60,933 bases of DNA from JBGQOJ01 sp052119585 (GTDB lineage: Bacteria > Pseudomonadota > Alphaproteobacteria > Rhodobacterales > Rhodobacteraceae). Position 1 is the stretch's first letter. Every line of letters begins with the position of its first letter. Of this stretch, positions 34,751 to 44,401 are shown piece after piece. Below the pieces are notes generated by a model. That model was not told where the DNA came from. It worked only from the letters and a program-made list of their open reading frames with translations, and did not search any database. Made by a program: the position numbers and the translations under genes. The DNA is taken from the NCBI RefSeq assembly GCF_052119585.1, contig NZ_JBGQOJ010000021.1, forward strand, positions 1 to 60,933, in the 5' to 3' direction.

Positions 34751-35896
34751 CTAAACAACCTCCCGAACTATATTTACGACCTCGTCCTGATCGGCGTCTG
34801 TCATTGTCGGATACATCGGGATGCTGATCGCACGTGAATAATAGCGCTCTGCCTCTGGAAAGTCGCCGGGGCCGAAGCCGCGTTTGCGGTAGTGGGGCTG
34901 AAGGTGAACCGGGATGTAGTGCAGGTTCACGCCTATGCCACGCTGGCGCAGACCGTCAAAGGCGGCCCTGTGCCTGGTCGAATCCGTCAGGCAGATGACA
35001 TATAGATGCAGTGCGGATCTTGTGTCGGGTTGCTGCCACGGCACATCCAGCGCAAGACCGGCAAGCGCCGTGTTGTACCGCGCCGCAATCTGGTGACGCC
35101 GGTCGACGTAGGTCTCCAGCCGGTCAAGCTGACTGCACCCGAGGGCCGCGTGCAAATCGGTCATGCGGTAGTTCCAGCCCAGCTCTGTCTGCTGGTAATA
35201 CCACGGGCCATCCGGTGCCTGCGTCATCTCTGACGGATCGCGGGTGATGCCGTGGCTGCGCAGGCGCGCCATGCGGTTCGCCAGTTCGGCGTTCCGGGTC
35301 ATCGCCATTCCGCCTTCGGCGGTTGTGATGATCTTGACCGGATGGAAACTGAACACGGTGATGTCACTATACTGACAGGCTCCGACCGGTGCGCCCTTGT
35401 AAGAGCCGCCGATCGCGTGCGAGGCGTCTTCGATCACCTTGAAGCCGTATTTTTGGGCCAACGCACCAATGGCGGCCATGTCGCAGGATTGCCCGCAAAG
35501 ATGGACGGGAACGACGATCTTGGGCAAACGGCCTGCGGTCTTGGCCGCGATCAGCTTTTCCTCTAGCCGGGCGACCGACATGTTGTAGGTTCTGGGGTCG
35601 ATATCGACGAAATCCACATCGGCACCGCAATAAAGCGCGCAGTTTGCAGAGGCGACGAAGGTGACCGGCGTGGTCCACAAAAGATCACCCGGCCCAAGGT
35701 CAAGCGCGACGCAGGCAATATGCAGCGCCGAGGTCGCGCTGTTGACGGCGACCGCATGGGCCACCCCCACTTTGGCCGCGACGGCCGCCTCGAACCGTGG
35801 AACGGCCGGTCCCTGCGTCAGGAAATCCGAACGCAAAACCGCAGCGACCGCGTCGATGTCGGCCTGCGTAATGTCCTGTCGACCGTAAGGGATCAT
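34751..35896 (-). CDS. pseC: UDP-4-amino-4,6-dideoxy-N-acetyl-altrosamine transaminase
   Basis: 381 aa from ATG 35896. The DegT/DnrJ/EryC1 aminotransferase adds the C4 amine using glutamate. The PLP lysine is in FSFHPVKIITTAEGGM near residue 182; IPYGRQDIT and FLTQGPAVPRFE are typical PseC N-terminal features. It overlaps pseB as TGATG (one shared base), so the two are coupled. Confidence 0.92.
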   Translation of the reverse strand: MIPYGRQDITQADIDAVAAVLRSDFLTQGPAVPRFEAAVAAKVGVAHAVAVNSATSALHIACVALDLGPGDLLWTTPVTFVASANCALYCGADVDFVDIDPRTYNMSVARLEEKLIAAKTAGRLPKIVVPVHLCGQSCDMAAIGALAQKYGFKVIEDASHAIGGSYKGAPVGACQYSDITVFSFHPVKIITTAEGGMAMTRNAELANRMARLRSHGITRDPSEMTQAPDGPWYYQQTELGWNYRMTDLHAALGCSQLDRLETYVDRRHQIAARYNTALAGLALDVPWQQPDTRSALHLYVICLTDSTRHRAAFDGLRQRGIGVNLHYIPVHLQPHYRKRGFGPGDFPEAERYYSRAISIPMYPTMTDADQDEVVNIVREVV

Positions 35897-36894
35897 CAGA
35901 TTGTCCCGATATTCGCGCGGTGATCCTCGATCCACGCCTCTAGCGCGGCGTCATCCATCCATTCGGGGTTGGTGTCGCTTGCATAGGTGAAATCTTCGGC
36001 CACCTTGCGCCCGTTCTTGATCCGCTTCGGGCTTGTGGCCCAATTGTTGATCGCCGGAAGAATTTTGAAATGTTCATCATATTCATAGGTGAACGGCGCA
36101 TCCTCGAATCCGACCATTTGCTCGTGCAGCTTTTCGCCCGGACGGATGCCCACAACGTCCTGCCTGGCCTCGGGGGCCACCACCCGCGCGATGTCGGTCA
36201 CTTTCATCGACGGGATCTTTTTCACATAGATCTCGCCACCTTCCATATCCTCGAACGCATGCCAGACCAGTTCCACACCCTCGTCGAGCGAAATCATGAA
36301 GCGGGTCATGCGATCATCGGTAATCGGTAGCACGCCGGTCTCTCGCAGGGACATGAAAAACGGGATGACCGACCCGCGCGACCCCATGACATTGCCATAC
36401 CGCACGACGCCGAACCGTGTGCCATGTTCGCCAGCATAAGAATTGCCCGCAACGAACAGCTTGTCGGACGTCAGCTTGGTCGCGCCGTAAAGGTTGATCG
36501 GGCTGGAAGCCTTGTCCGTCGACAGGGCGATGACCCTTTTGACGCCCTTGTCGATGCAGGCGTCGATCAGGTTCATCGCGCCGATCACATTGGTTTTCAC
36601 GCATTCGAACGGATTGTATTCCGCCGTAGGCACAATCTTTGTGGCCGCCGCATGCACAACGTAATCAACGCCGTCCAGCGCGCGGTAAAGACGGTCACGG
36701 TCGCGCACATCGCCGATGAAAAAGCGGACGCGGTCCTCGTTCTGGAACTTCTTGGCCATTTCCCATTGCTTCATCTCGTCACGCGAGAAGATGATGATTT
36801 TCTTTGGTTTATACTTTTCCAGAGTCATGGGCACAAATTTGTTGCCGAACGACCCTGTGCCGCCGGTAACGAGAATGGTGGAATTTTCGAACAT
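35896..36894 (-). CDS. pseB: UDP-N-acetylglucosamine 4,6-dehydratase (inverting)
   Basis: 332 aa from ATG 36894, with AGAAGA as ribosome site. First enzyme of pseudaminic acid synthesis. SDR signatures: TGGTGSFGNKFV at residue 9, a catalytic region with ALSTDKASSPINLYGATKL carrying the Lys of the KxxxxxxYxxxK arrangement, and ISLDEGVELVWHAF. PseB (FlaA1-type) is soluble, unlike membrane PglF, and this sequence has no membrane helix. It heads the minus-strand operon. Confidence 0.94.
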   Translation of the reverse strand: MFENSTILVTGGTGSFGNKFVPMTLEKYKPKKIIIFSRDEMKQWEMAKKFQNEDRVRFFIGDVRDRDRLYRALDGVDYVVHAAATKIVPTAEYNPFECVKTNVIGAMNLIDACIDKGVKRVIALSTDKASSPINLYGATKLTSDKLFVAGNSYAGEHGTRFGVVRYGNVMGSRGSVIPFFMSLRETGVLPITDDRMTRFMISLDEGVELVWHAFEDMEGGEIYVKKIPSMKVTDIARVVAPEARQDVVGIRPGEKLHEQMVGFEDAPFTYEYDEHFKILPAINNWATSPKRIKNGRKVAEDFTYASDTNPEWMDDAALEAWIEDHRANIGTI

Positions 36895-37111
36895 CAGTAA
36901 TCTTCTTCTTTTCAAACGCAGGCATTGACCCTTCGTAGGACAAACCGGATCGGATTTACCATAGTGAAAAATATATGACACGCTCTTCCGCCGAAATACA
37001 GCCAGGTGATGGAAAATCTTCGCCATGGCGCCCGGATGGGGCTAGGTGCTACACAAATGCGCACCCGTTACGGTGCCCTGTGTGAATTGCGAAGAAAGCC
37101 CGGACCCTGCC

Positions 37112-38596
37112 ATGTCGATACGATTGCTATGCGATGCCCGCGGTGGATACAGAAAACGCTTCCTTGACCGCCTGCTGGAATTGGCCGGGCCGGATGTGCA
37201 GCTTGGCCTGCATATGGGCGATACAGACGCCGACTTCGAAGCGCCATGCATCCCCCGCATGGAGGTGCGCAAGGGTACGCGCGGCCACATCATGGACGGT
37301 GACGCGCAGACCGGTGCCAATCTTGCGCTTATCGCGTCGCCCGGCTTTCAGCGGCTACTGGAAACCGCTATTGATCAGTTGCAGCGCAGCTCTTCGACCT
37401 ATCGCTACCGATCGCACAACTTGCAGAACATACAGGATTACATCGACTATTATCACATTCTAAGCGATGTTTTTGCCCGTAAAATCATAGACGAAGGCAT
37501 CACCCACGCGTTGTTTTTCGACGTCCCCCATCTTGCCTATGACAGCATCATGTATGACGTCGCGCGGTCATTGGGGGTGAAGACCGTCATTCTCAGCCAG
37601 TTTTTCCCGGACACGTTCTTTTCCACCCCCCGCATCGAGGATTTCGGATGTTTTGATCCATCCGGCATGGACGCCGCGCCATTCCCGATTGAAAAGGGAG
37701 CCGGAACAGAGCTTTTCTATATGAACAACGCCTGGCAAAAAGAAAGCGCGCGGGGCCGGATTACGGCGCGCGCCGTGGCCAGCTTTCTGACCTATGTTGT
37801 CAGGCGTCAGCCATTGAAATTGCTCGACCCGGTGTACATCGCGAAGACATTGCGCCGGATTGACCGCATTTACAAAGACCTGCCCGACTGGCGCGATCCG
37901 TTCGCCAGGTTTTTCCACACGAATGAACTGGCATATTTTGAACATCTGGCAGAGTTCGAAAAGACCGAATTCGATCTGTCCAAACCCTACATCTATGTCC
38001 CTTTGCACCTGCAACCAGAGATGACGACATCTTCGCTTGGCGGTCGGTATCGGGACCAGGTGTTGATGATCGAAACCCTGGCCAGAGACCTGCCCGAGGG
38101 ATGGGAAATCTACGTCAAAGAGAACCCCAAGCAGGGCGCCTTTGCGCGGGGCCCGATGTTCTTTCACCGCATGTCCCGCATCCGCTCGGTGCGGTTTTTA
38201 CCATCCAGCGCGAACACCGCCGCACTGACAGAAAACGCGCGGCTTGTGGCGACGGTTACAGGCACAGCCGGCTGGGAGGCCATTCGCAAAGGTCGCCCTG
38301 CCGTTGTGTTCGGTGCCGCGTGGTATCAATCCCTGCCGGGCATCTATAAATATCAGGACGGGATTGATCTTGCCGCGATTGCCGACGCGGGCATTGACCA
38401 TGCCGCACTGGAAAAAGACGCAGGCGCGTTGTTCGCACGGTCCCACGAAGGAATGATCGACAAGGGGTATTTCGGGTTGGCCGCCAACTATGACGCCGAA
38501 GCAAACGTGCAGAAGGTGGCCGAGGTTGCGCTGGGGTTATTGAAGGGTGACATCGTATTCACATTCGGTGAAACGGCGGATGCCCCCGGATCATAA
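37112..38596 (+). CDS. Capsule-polysaccharide-type glycosyltransferase-like protein
   Basis: 494 aa from ATG 37112. Contains the same blocks as the broken gene at 3923-5337: PLHLQPEMTTSS, LPEGWEIYVKENPKQ, TVTGTAGWEAI, GRPAVVFGAAWY, resembling capsule polysaccharide synthesis proteins (PF05159, KpsC/KpsS group, which includes Kdo transferases). The N-terminal ~250 residues are a separate domain of uncertain type. Divergent from pseB, it plausibly transfers a sugar such as pseudaminic acid to an acceptor. The KpsC/S link is family-based, and the actual donor is unknown. Confidence 0.72.
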   Translation: MSIRLLCDARGGYRKRFLDRLLELAGPDVQLGLHMGDTDADFEAPCIPRMEVRKGTRGHIMDGDAQTGANLALIASPGFQRLLETAIDQLQRSSSTYRYRSHNLQNIQDYIDYYHILSDVFARKIIDEGITHALFFDVPHLAYDSIMYDVARSLGVKTVILSQFFPDTFFSTPRIEDFGCFDPSGMDAAPFPIEKGAGTELFYMNNAWQKESARGRITARAVASFLTYVVRRQPLKLLDPVYIAKTLRRIDRIYKDLPDWRDPFARFFHTNELAYFEHLAEFEKTEFDLSKPYIYVPLHLQPEMTTSSLGGRYRDQVLMIETLARDLPEGWEIYVKENPKQGAFARGPMFFHRMSRIRSVRFLPSSANTAALTENARLVATVTGTAGWEAIRKGRPAVVFGAAWYQSLPGIYKYQDGIDLAAIADAGIDHAALEKDAGALFARSHEGMIDKGYFGLAANYDAEANVQKVAEVALGLLKGDIVFTFGETADAPGS

Positions 38597-38720
38597 GACC
38601 ATCGTGCTTGGCATTGGGTCCAACAACGTTAATCTGATGTTAAGTTTTCCCTTGGAAAGAAGTACTTATCATTCCATGGCCGGTCCACCGGCTATCACGA
38701 CAAGGTAAGAGGTTAACCAA

Positions 38721-40160
38721 GTGACCATGCCGCCCTGCGGGACCACGACCAGCCTTTTGCCTGTCATTCTTGCGGGGGGCTCCGGCACGCGGCTTTGGCC
38801 GCTGTCGCGTAAACACTATGCCAAGCAATATCTCAGCCTCGACGGCACCACGACCATGTTGCAGGAAACGGTGGCGCGGATCGGCACCCTGCCCTGCACG
38901 TCGCCATTTGTGATCTGCAACGAGGAAACGCGGTTTCTGGCCGCCGAACAAATGCGCCAGATCGGGCAGGACAAGGCGTTGATCCTGCTGGAGCCTGCGG
39001 GGCGAAACACGGCACCGGCCATTGCACTGGCCGCGCTAGAGGCCGTGTCGAAGGGCAGCAATCCGGTCCTGCTGGTGATGCCTGCGGATCATAAGATCAA
39101 CGATGCGGATGCCTTTGCGGCGGCGGTCGGGTCCGCCCTGCCCTTGGCCCTGAAGGATCAGCTTGTGACCTTCGGGATCACGCCATCCCGCCCCGAAACC
39201 GGGTATGGCTATATCCGTCGGGGCGCAGCGGTTCCTGACAGCCATGCGTTCAAGGTCGATGCCTTTGTCGAAAAGCCCGATCTTGCCACCGCCGAAGCCT
39301 ATATCGCCAAGGGCGGGCACTATTGGAACAGCGGTATTTTCCTGTTCCGCGCCGGCCGCTATCTGGCAGAGCTGGAGTCGTTTCGCCCCGACATCCTGAC
39401 CGCCTGCCGCGCGGCCTATGCCGGCAAGGAAAGCGACCTGCATTTCCTTCGCTTCGATGAGGCGGCGTTTCTGGCCTGCCCCGAGGAATCCATCGACTAT
39501 GCCGTGATGGAAAAAACCAGCGCCTCGGTCGTTGTGCCGCTGGATGCGGGGTGGAGCGATATCGGGTCCTGGGCCGCGTTGTGGGATGCGTCTGACAAGA
39601 ACAGCGACGGGAATTGCGAAATCGGCGATGTGCTTAGCCTGAACGGGTCGGGCAATTACATCAATGCGGGCAGCCGTCTGGTGGCCGCAGTCGGCCTGAC
39701 GGATATGGTCGTGGTCGAGACCAAAGACACCGTGTTCGTCGCCCCCAAAGACCGGGTGGCCGAGATAAAGGGCCTGATCGCGCAGATGACCGCGCAGGAC
39801 CGCCCCGAACTGGACCATCACCGCGAGGTCTACCGCCCCTGGGGCAAATACGATTGCATCGACATCGGCGAGCGCTATCAGGTCAAACGCATAACGGTGA
39901 ACCCCGGCGCGAAATTGTCGGTGCAAAAACACCACCACCGCGCCGAGCACTGGATCGTAGTGCGTGGCTGCGCACGGGTGACGCGGGGCGACGAGACGAT
40001 CCTGCTGGCAGAGAACCAGTCGACGTATATCCCGCTGGGTGAAATCCACGCACTGGAAAACCCCGGAAAGATCCCGCTGGAACTGATCGAGGTGCAGTCG
40101 GGCAGCTATCTGGGTGAGGATGATATTGTGCGGTTCGAGGATAAATACGGGCGCAGTTGA
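38721..40160 (+). CDS. manC: Mannose-1-phosphate guanylyltransferase/mannose-6-phosphate isomerase
   Basis: 479 aa from GTG 38721 (an ATG three codons in is equally possible). Bifunctional ManC makes GDP-mannose. N-terminal nucleotidyltransferase: ILAGGSGTRLWPLSRKHYAKQYL and FVEKPDLATAEAYI; C-terminal cupin isomerase: RPWGKYDCI, VNPGAKLSVQKHHHRAEHW with the metal His residues. GDP-mannose would feed a mannose-containing glycan of this locus. Confidence 0.94.
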   Translation: MTMPPCGTTTSLLPVILAGGSGTRLWPLSRKHYAKQYLSLDGTTTMLQETVARIGTLPCTSPFVICNEETRFLAAEQMRQIGQDKALILLEPAGRNTAPAIALAALEAVSKGSNPVLLVMPADHKINDADAFAAAVGSALPLALKDQLVTFGITPSRPETGYGYIRRGAAVPDSHAFKVDAFVEKPDLATAEAYIAKGGHYWNSGIFLFRAGRYLAELESFRPDILTACRAAYAGKESDLHFLRFDEAAFLACPEESIDYAVMEKTSASVVVPLDAGWSDIGSWAALWDASDKNSDGNCEIGDVLSLNGSGNYINAGSRLVAAVGLTDMVVVETKDTVFVAPKDRVAEIKGLIAQMTAQDRPELDHHREVYRPWGKYDCIDIGERYQVKRITVNPGAKLSVQKHHHRAEHWIVVRGCARVTRGDETILLAENQSTYIPLGEIHALENPGKIPLELIEVQSGSYLGEDDIVRFEDKYGRS

Positions 40161-40409
40161 GGCGGGATGTCCGACGTCCGCACGGCCCATTTTCGCCCCG
40201 AATGCCTAATGCGCCACACCCGACCGCCGATGCAACTCCGCACGCTCGTTCAGGGTGGCCTTTTTACCTGACCGGACAGAACAAACATATTGGCTTGACC
40301 GCCTGCCCTTGGTATCCCCTGCGGATCAGGGATGTCCGGGCTTTTATATCCCGATCAAAATACACCTTGGTTTGTTAATTATTTTCCTTCGGACAGCGGG
40401 ACGTGAATT
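40161..40409. other. 249-bp manC-ugd intergenic
   Basis: No gene seen. The last 50 bp before ugd are AT-rich (TTGGTTTGTTAATTATTTTCC), suggesting a promoter for ugd, though I do not see a clean consensus. A GGATCAGGGATGTCC element at about 40320 is unremarkable. Confidence 0.4.
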
Positions 40410-41738
40410 ATGAAGATTGCAATGATTGGAACAGGTTACGTGGGGCTTGTTTCAGGGGTCTGTTTTTCTGACTTCGGCCATGACGTGATCTGCGTCGACA
40501 AGAACCCCCAGAAAATTGCGATGCTGGAGCAGGGAGAGGTTCCGATCTATGAGCCGGGTTTGCAGGACCTCATGGCGAAAAACGTGGCGGCGGGGCGCCT
40601 GTCGTTCACCGGCGATCTGGCCGCCGCCGTGGCAGAGGCCGACGCAGTATTCATCGCCGTGGGCACGCCGACACGGCGCGGCGACGGGCATGCGGACCTG
40701 ACATTCGTCTATGCCGCAGCCGAGGAAATTGCCGCCTCGCTGACCGGATATACTGTCGTTGTGACCAAATCCACCGTGCCGCTTGGCACCAACCGTCAGG
40801 TCAAGCAGATCATCCGCAAGGCCAACCCCCAGGCGGATTTCGACGTTGCCTCGAACCCGGAATTCCTGCGCGAGGGCGCGGCCATCGACGACTTCATGCG
40901 ACCGGATCGCGTGGTTGTCGGCATTCAGACAGACCGCGCGGCAGATCTGATGGGCGACATCTATCGCCCGCTGTTCTTGCGCGACTTTCCGGTGGTCTAC
41001 ACCGATCTGGAAAGCGCCGAGATGATCAAATACGCAGCCAACGCATTTCTGGCGACCAAAATCACCTTTATCAATGAAATCGCAGCGCTGTGCGAAAAGG
41101 TCGGCGCGGATGTGAAACAAGTGTCCAAGGGCCTTGGCCTTGACGGGCGGATCGGCAACAAATTCCTGCACGCCGGCCCCGGCTATGGCGGGTCCTGCTT
41201 TCCGAAAGACACGCAGGCGCTGGCGCGGATCGGGCAGGAACATGCGGTGCCAATGCAGATCACCGAGACGGTCATCAAGGTCAACGAGGCGATCAAGCGC
41301 CGGATGATCGACAAGATCATGGATCTGTGCGACGGCTCGGTGAACGGCAAGACGATCGCCGTTCTGGGCGTGACCTTCAAACCCAACACCGACGACATGC
41401 GCGACGCGCCATCCCTGACCATCGTGCCCGCCCTTGTCGGCGGCGGCGCGAAGGTGCGCGTGGTGGACCCGCAAGGCAAGCGCGAGGGAGAGGCCCTTCT
41501 GCCCGGCGTTCATTGGTCCGACGATGCCTATAAGGCGGCGCAGAATGCCGACATTCTGGTGATCCTGACAGAATGGAACGAATTCCGCGCATTGGATCTG
41601 AAGCGGTTGGCGAAAAAGATGGCGACCCCCCGCATGGCCGATCTACGCAATATCTACGCTGCGAAAGATGTCAAATCGGCGGGTTTTGATGCCTATATCG
41701 GCGTCGGCCAATCGGGGTTCACGCGGGCCGCAGACTGA
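40410..41738 (+). CDS. ugd: UDP-glucose 6-dehydrogenase
   Basis: 442 aa. Two-fold NAD-dependent oxidation of UDP-glucose to UDP-glucuronate. N-terminal Rossmann GTGYVGLVSG, SNPEFLREG, and the catalytic Cys in GPGYGGSCFPKD near residue 262 are all present. Followed by a hairpin then the epimerase gene, so ugd and the next gene may form a partly attenuated operon making UDP-galacturonate. Confidence 0.95.
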   Translation: MKIAMIGTGYVGLVSGVCFSDFGHDVICVDKNPQKIAMLEQGEVPIYEPGLQDLMAKNVAAGRLSFTGDLAAAVAEADAVFIAVGTPTRRGDGHADLTFVYAAAEEIAASLTGYTVVVTKSTVPLGTNRQVKQIIRKANPQADFDVASNPEFLREGAAIDDFMRPDRVVVGIQTDRAADLMGDIYRPLFLRDFPVVYTDLESAEMIKYAANAFLATKITFINEIAALCEKVGADVKQVSKGLGLDGRIGNKFLHAGPGYGGSCFPKDTQALARIGQEHAVPMQITETVIKVNEAIKRRMIDKIMDLCDGSVNGKTIAVLGVTFKPNTDDMRDAPSLTIVPALVGGGAKVRVVDPQGKREGEALLPGVHWSDDAYKAAQNADILVILTEWNEFRALDLKRLAKKMATPRMADLRNIYAAKDVKSAGFDAYIGVGQSGFTRAAD

Positions 41739-41760
41739 CACGAATGACCAACACCGGCGG

Positions 41761-41790
41761 GCACCTGCGAAAGGTGCTTACCCCCTTTTT
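41761..41790 (+). terminator. Terminator/attenuator between ugd and epimerase
   Basis: GCACCT (41761-41766) and AGGTGC (41772-41777) form a 6-bp stem, followed by TTACCCCCTTTTTT. The T-run supports partial termination in front of the epimerase gene at 41811. Confidence 0.55.
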
Positions 41791-41810
41791 TGCAGGACGG
41801 CAGGTTTGAT

Positions 41811-42824
41811 ATGACACGGGTGTTGATCACGGGAACGGCGGGCTTTATCGGCTTTCACCTTGCCAAGCTCTTGCTTGCCGAGGGCTTTCGCGTTCACGGG
41901 TTTGATGGCATGTCCGACTATTACGACGTGACGCTAAAGGAACGCCGCCACCAGATGTTGCTGCAAAACGAAGGCTTTACCGCCACCATTGCACAGCTGG
42001 AAGACAACGAGACCCTGTGGCGCGCCGCCGAGGAATTCCAGCCCGATGTGATTGTCCATCTCGCGGCACAAGCCGGTGTGCGCTACAGCCTGGAAAACCC
42101 CCGCGCCTATATTGACAGCAATATCGTCGGCACATTCAACGTGATGGAGGCGGCGCGCAAACTGAAGGTGCGGCATTTGTTGATGGCCTCGACCTCGTCC
42201 GTTTATGGCGCCAACGAGGTGATGCCATTCATCGAGACGGAAAAGGCCGACACGCCGCTGACCATCTATGCCGCAACGAAAAAGGCCGCCGAGGCGATGG
42301 GCCATTCCTACGCCCATCTGTGGAACCTTCCGACAACCATGTTCCGGTTTTTCACGGTTTACGGGCCGTGGGGGCGCCCCGATATGGCGCTGTTCAAATT
42401 CACCAAGGGCATCCTTGATGGCACCCCGATCGACATCTACAATCATGGCGACATGTTCCGCGATTTTACCTATGTCGAGGATCTTGTGCGTGGCATCCGC
42501 CTGCTGATCGACGCGGCCCCCGTCCGCCCCGAAACACCCGCAGATATTCCCGCCGGTGACAGCCTGTCGCCCGTGGCCCCCTACCGCGTGGTCAATATCG
42601 GAAACTCTGACAAGGTGCGTCTGATGGACTTCATCGAGGCGATCGAGGCCGAGATCGGCAAACCCGCGATCCGCAATTATATGGAGATGCAAAAGGGCGA
42701 TGTGCCCGCGACATGGGCCAATGCAGACCTGTTGCAGACCCTGACCGGCTATCGCCCGCACACCGAATTCCGCGATGGCGTCCGGCAGTTTGTCACGTGG
42801 TATCGCGCCTATTACGGGGTGTAG
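41811..42824 (+). CDS. UDP-glucuronate 4-epimerase-like NAD-dependent epimerase
   Basis: 337 aa from ATG 41811. SDR epimerase with TGTAGFIGFHLAK at the N-terminus, the LAAQAGVRYS region, the Ser-Tyr-Lys triad (TSSVYGAN and IYAATKKAAE) and YGPWGRPDMALFKF, closely matching the CapI/LpsL type that converts UDP-GlcA to UDP-GalA. Upstream ugd provides the substrate. Confidence 0.9.
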   Translation: MTRVLITGTAGFIGFHLAKLLLAEGFRVHGFDGMSDYYDVTLKERRHQMLLQNEGFTATIAQLEDNETLWRAAEEFQPDVIVHLAAQAGVRYSLENPRAYIDSNIVGTFNVMEAARKLKVRHLLMASTSSVYGANEVMPFIETEKADTPLTIYAATKKAAEAMGHSYAHLWNLPTTMFRFFTVYGPWGRPDMALFKFTKGILDGTPIDIYNHGDMFRDFTYVEDLVRGIRLLIDAAPVRPETPADIPAGDSLSPVAPYRVVNIGNSDKVRLMDFIEAIEAEIGKPAIRNYMEMQKGDVPATWANADLLQTLTGYRPHTEFRDGVRQFVTWYRAYYGV

Positions 42825-42897
42825 GCGGGCCAACAAGGCGCCAGGAACCGCATCGGTGGTATCGCAGCCCAACGTGCCGCAAAGAGCCGGCTATCGT

Positions 42898-44328
42898 CTA
42901 TGTGACCCGGCCCCAGAATGACGCTTTTCTGTCGTGTCGGGTGCGCAGCGCCTCCAGATATTTTTGGTGTGGCAGGAACCGCCCGTAGTCGGGGATACCA
43001 GCGTCCAGAGCGGCGCAATCCATCAGGTGATCAGCCGCATGCCCGTAGCGGGTGGTCCGGCTTTCGGCAAGAGAATGATCAATCATCGCGCGCCACAGCA
43101 GGACAGCCGCCAGTGGATGTCGTTCGCGCAGGGCCTCTGCCGCTGGGGTCAGGATGTGGTAAAGATCGCCATTCAGTTCTTCCGCCCGCGTCTCTATCAG
43201 GCGGGCGGCATTTATCAGATCGGACCCGTCAAGAAAGAAGGACAGCGCCGCTGTCAGGTTCGGAGCCGTCAAGGCATGCGCCTTCGCCCTGTCCTCGGCG
43301 TCTATGTCGTCGAAGTCGGGCAAGACCTTCAGGTAGTCGCACAGGTGCTGGCGGCTTAACGTCCGGGTAAAACAGGCCCAGCGGTGCGTTTGCGCGTCAT
43401 CCAACCGGCCAAGCGCGATCAGGCAGGCGATATAGCTGGCGTCCCATTGCGCCTGCCCGACCGCTCTGCCGCTTTGGTCGGCGCAGGTCAATATGTGCAA
43501 CGCGTCGTCCGCGCGTCCCCCGGCAAGCAAAAGCTCGGCCACCTCTGCTGCAACCTTCGGTCGTTGCAGGTCTTGTTCTGAATACTGCGCGATATAGGCG
43601 CCGGTATCGCCCTGCGCCTCTGCAATTTCCTGTCGGCACAGTTTGACAAGCCGCGTTTTTTGATCGGCGGCGTAGGTTCCGCTGGCACTTCGCAAGTCAC
43701 GCAAAAAGCGAAGCGCGGCGTGTTCCTCCGGTTCGTCCTGAACAGGCGCATCCTCAAAGGTCTGCACCAGCGTTTTCAGGTGGTTCAGGCCCGCATCCCC
43801 CATGGCGGGCGCAAGCAGGCCGATGATCCCGTCGAACTCGCCGTATCCATTGCCTTGCATGGCGTCCCAAACCCGCGAGGCAAGCGCCTTCGGATCAAGA
43901 ACGGCGCGCGGCGCGATATCCACGAACTGCAGACGTGCGCCGCGAAAGACATCCCCCACATCGCCGCGGCTGTCGTCCACCCGCTGGTAGACAGACGGCG
44001 CCAGTTCGATGAACTGCCACAGCAGATCGAACGCCTCTGTCGGGCTATCCGGCGCAATCTTTTCGGTGATCATCCCGACCTGCGTCGCCAGATCCTTGAT
44101 CAGCGCCTTGCGCTTTCGCCAGCCAATAAAACTGGTGGATTTGCGCAAGGACGCCAAACGTTTGCGCACATCACGCGCAAGTTCTTCCGGGCCAAGGTTG
44201 TGGCTGAGTTCAAGCCGCAGACGCCGCTTGATTTCTGCACTGCCGGTGCTGACCTCCAGCAACAGATCGGCAAGGCGATCCGCGCCAAGAGCCGTCAAAT
44301 TGTCTTTGTTCAGGGTTTTCTTCGACAT
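42898..44328 (-). CDS. DUF6880-like hypothetical protein
   Basis: 476 aa, function unknown. The protein is mostly helical; the N-terminal 60 residues (TALGADRLADLLLEVS onward) and a repeated helical middle part (LLLAGGRADDALHIL, LIALGRLDDAQTHRW) suggest TPR-like or HEAT-like repeats. I associate this with DUF6880 from memory. No catalytic motif. Ends with basic residues. It converges on the epimerase gene. Confidence 0.65.
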   Translation of the reverse strand: MSKKTLNKDNLTALGADRLADLLLEVSTGSAEIKRRLRLELSHNLGPEELARDVRKRLASLRKSTSFIGWRKRKALIKDLATQVGMITEKIAPDSPTEAFDLLWQFIELAPSVYQRVDDSRGDVGDVFRGARLQFVDIAPRAVLDPKALASRVWDAMQGNGYGEFDGIIGLLAPAMGDAGLNHLKTLVQTFEDAPVQDEPEEHAALRFLRDLRSASGTYAADQKTRLVKLCRQEIAEAQGDTGAYIAQYSEQDLQRPKVAAEVAELLLAGGRADDALHILTCADQSGRAVGQAQWDASYIACLIALGRLDDAQTHRWACFTRTLSRQHLCDYLKVLPDFDDIDAEDRAKAHALTAPNLTAALSFFLDGSDLINAARLIETRAEELNGDLYHILTPAAEALRERHPLAAVLLWRAMIDHSLAESRTTRYGHAADHLMDCAALDAGIPDYGRFLPHQKYLEALRTRHDRKASFWGRVT

Positions 44329-44401
44329 GCGCCTGTTTTGCCACCGGAACGTTCAGAAGAAAAGTGCCTAAGACCTGCGGCATTGGTGTTGGCCGCAAAC
44401 C

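Noticed and set aside
38721..42824. Calling the manC-ugd-epimerase set an O-antigen operon
   Set aside because: No polymerase, flippase or other sugar transferase nearby; only nucleotide-sugar supply can be claimed.
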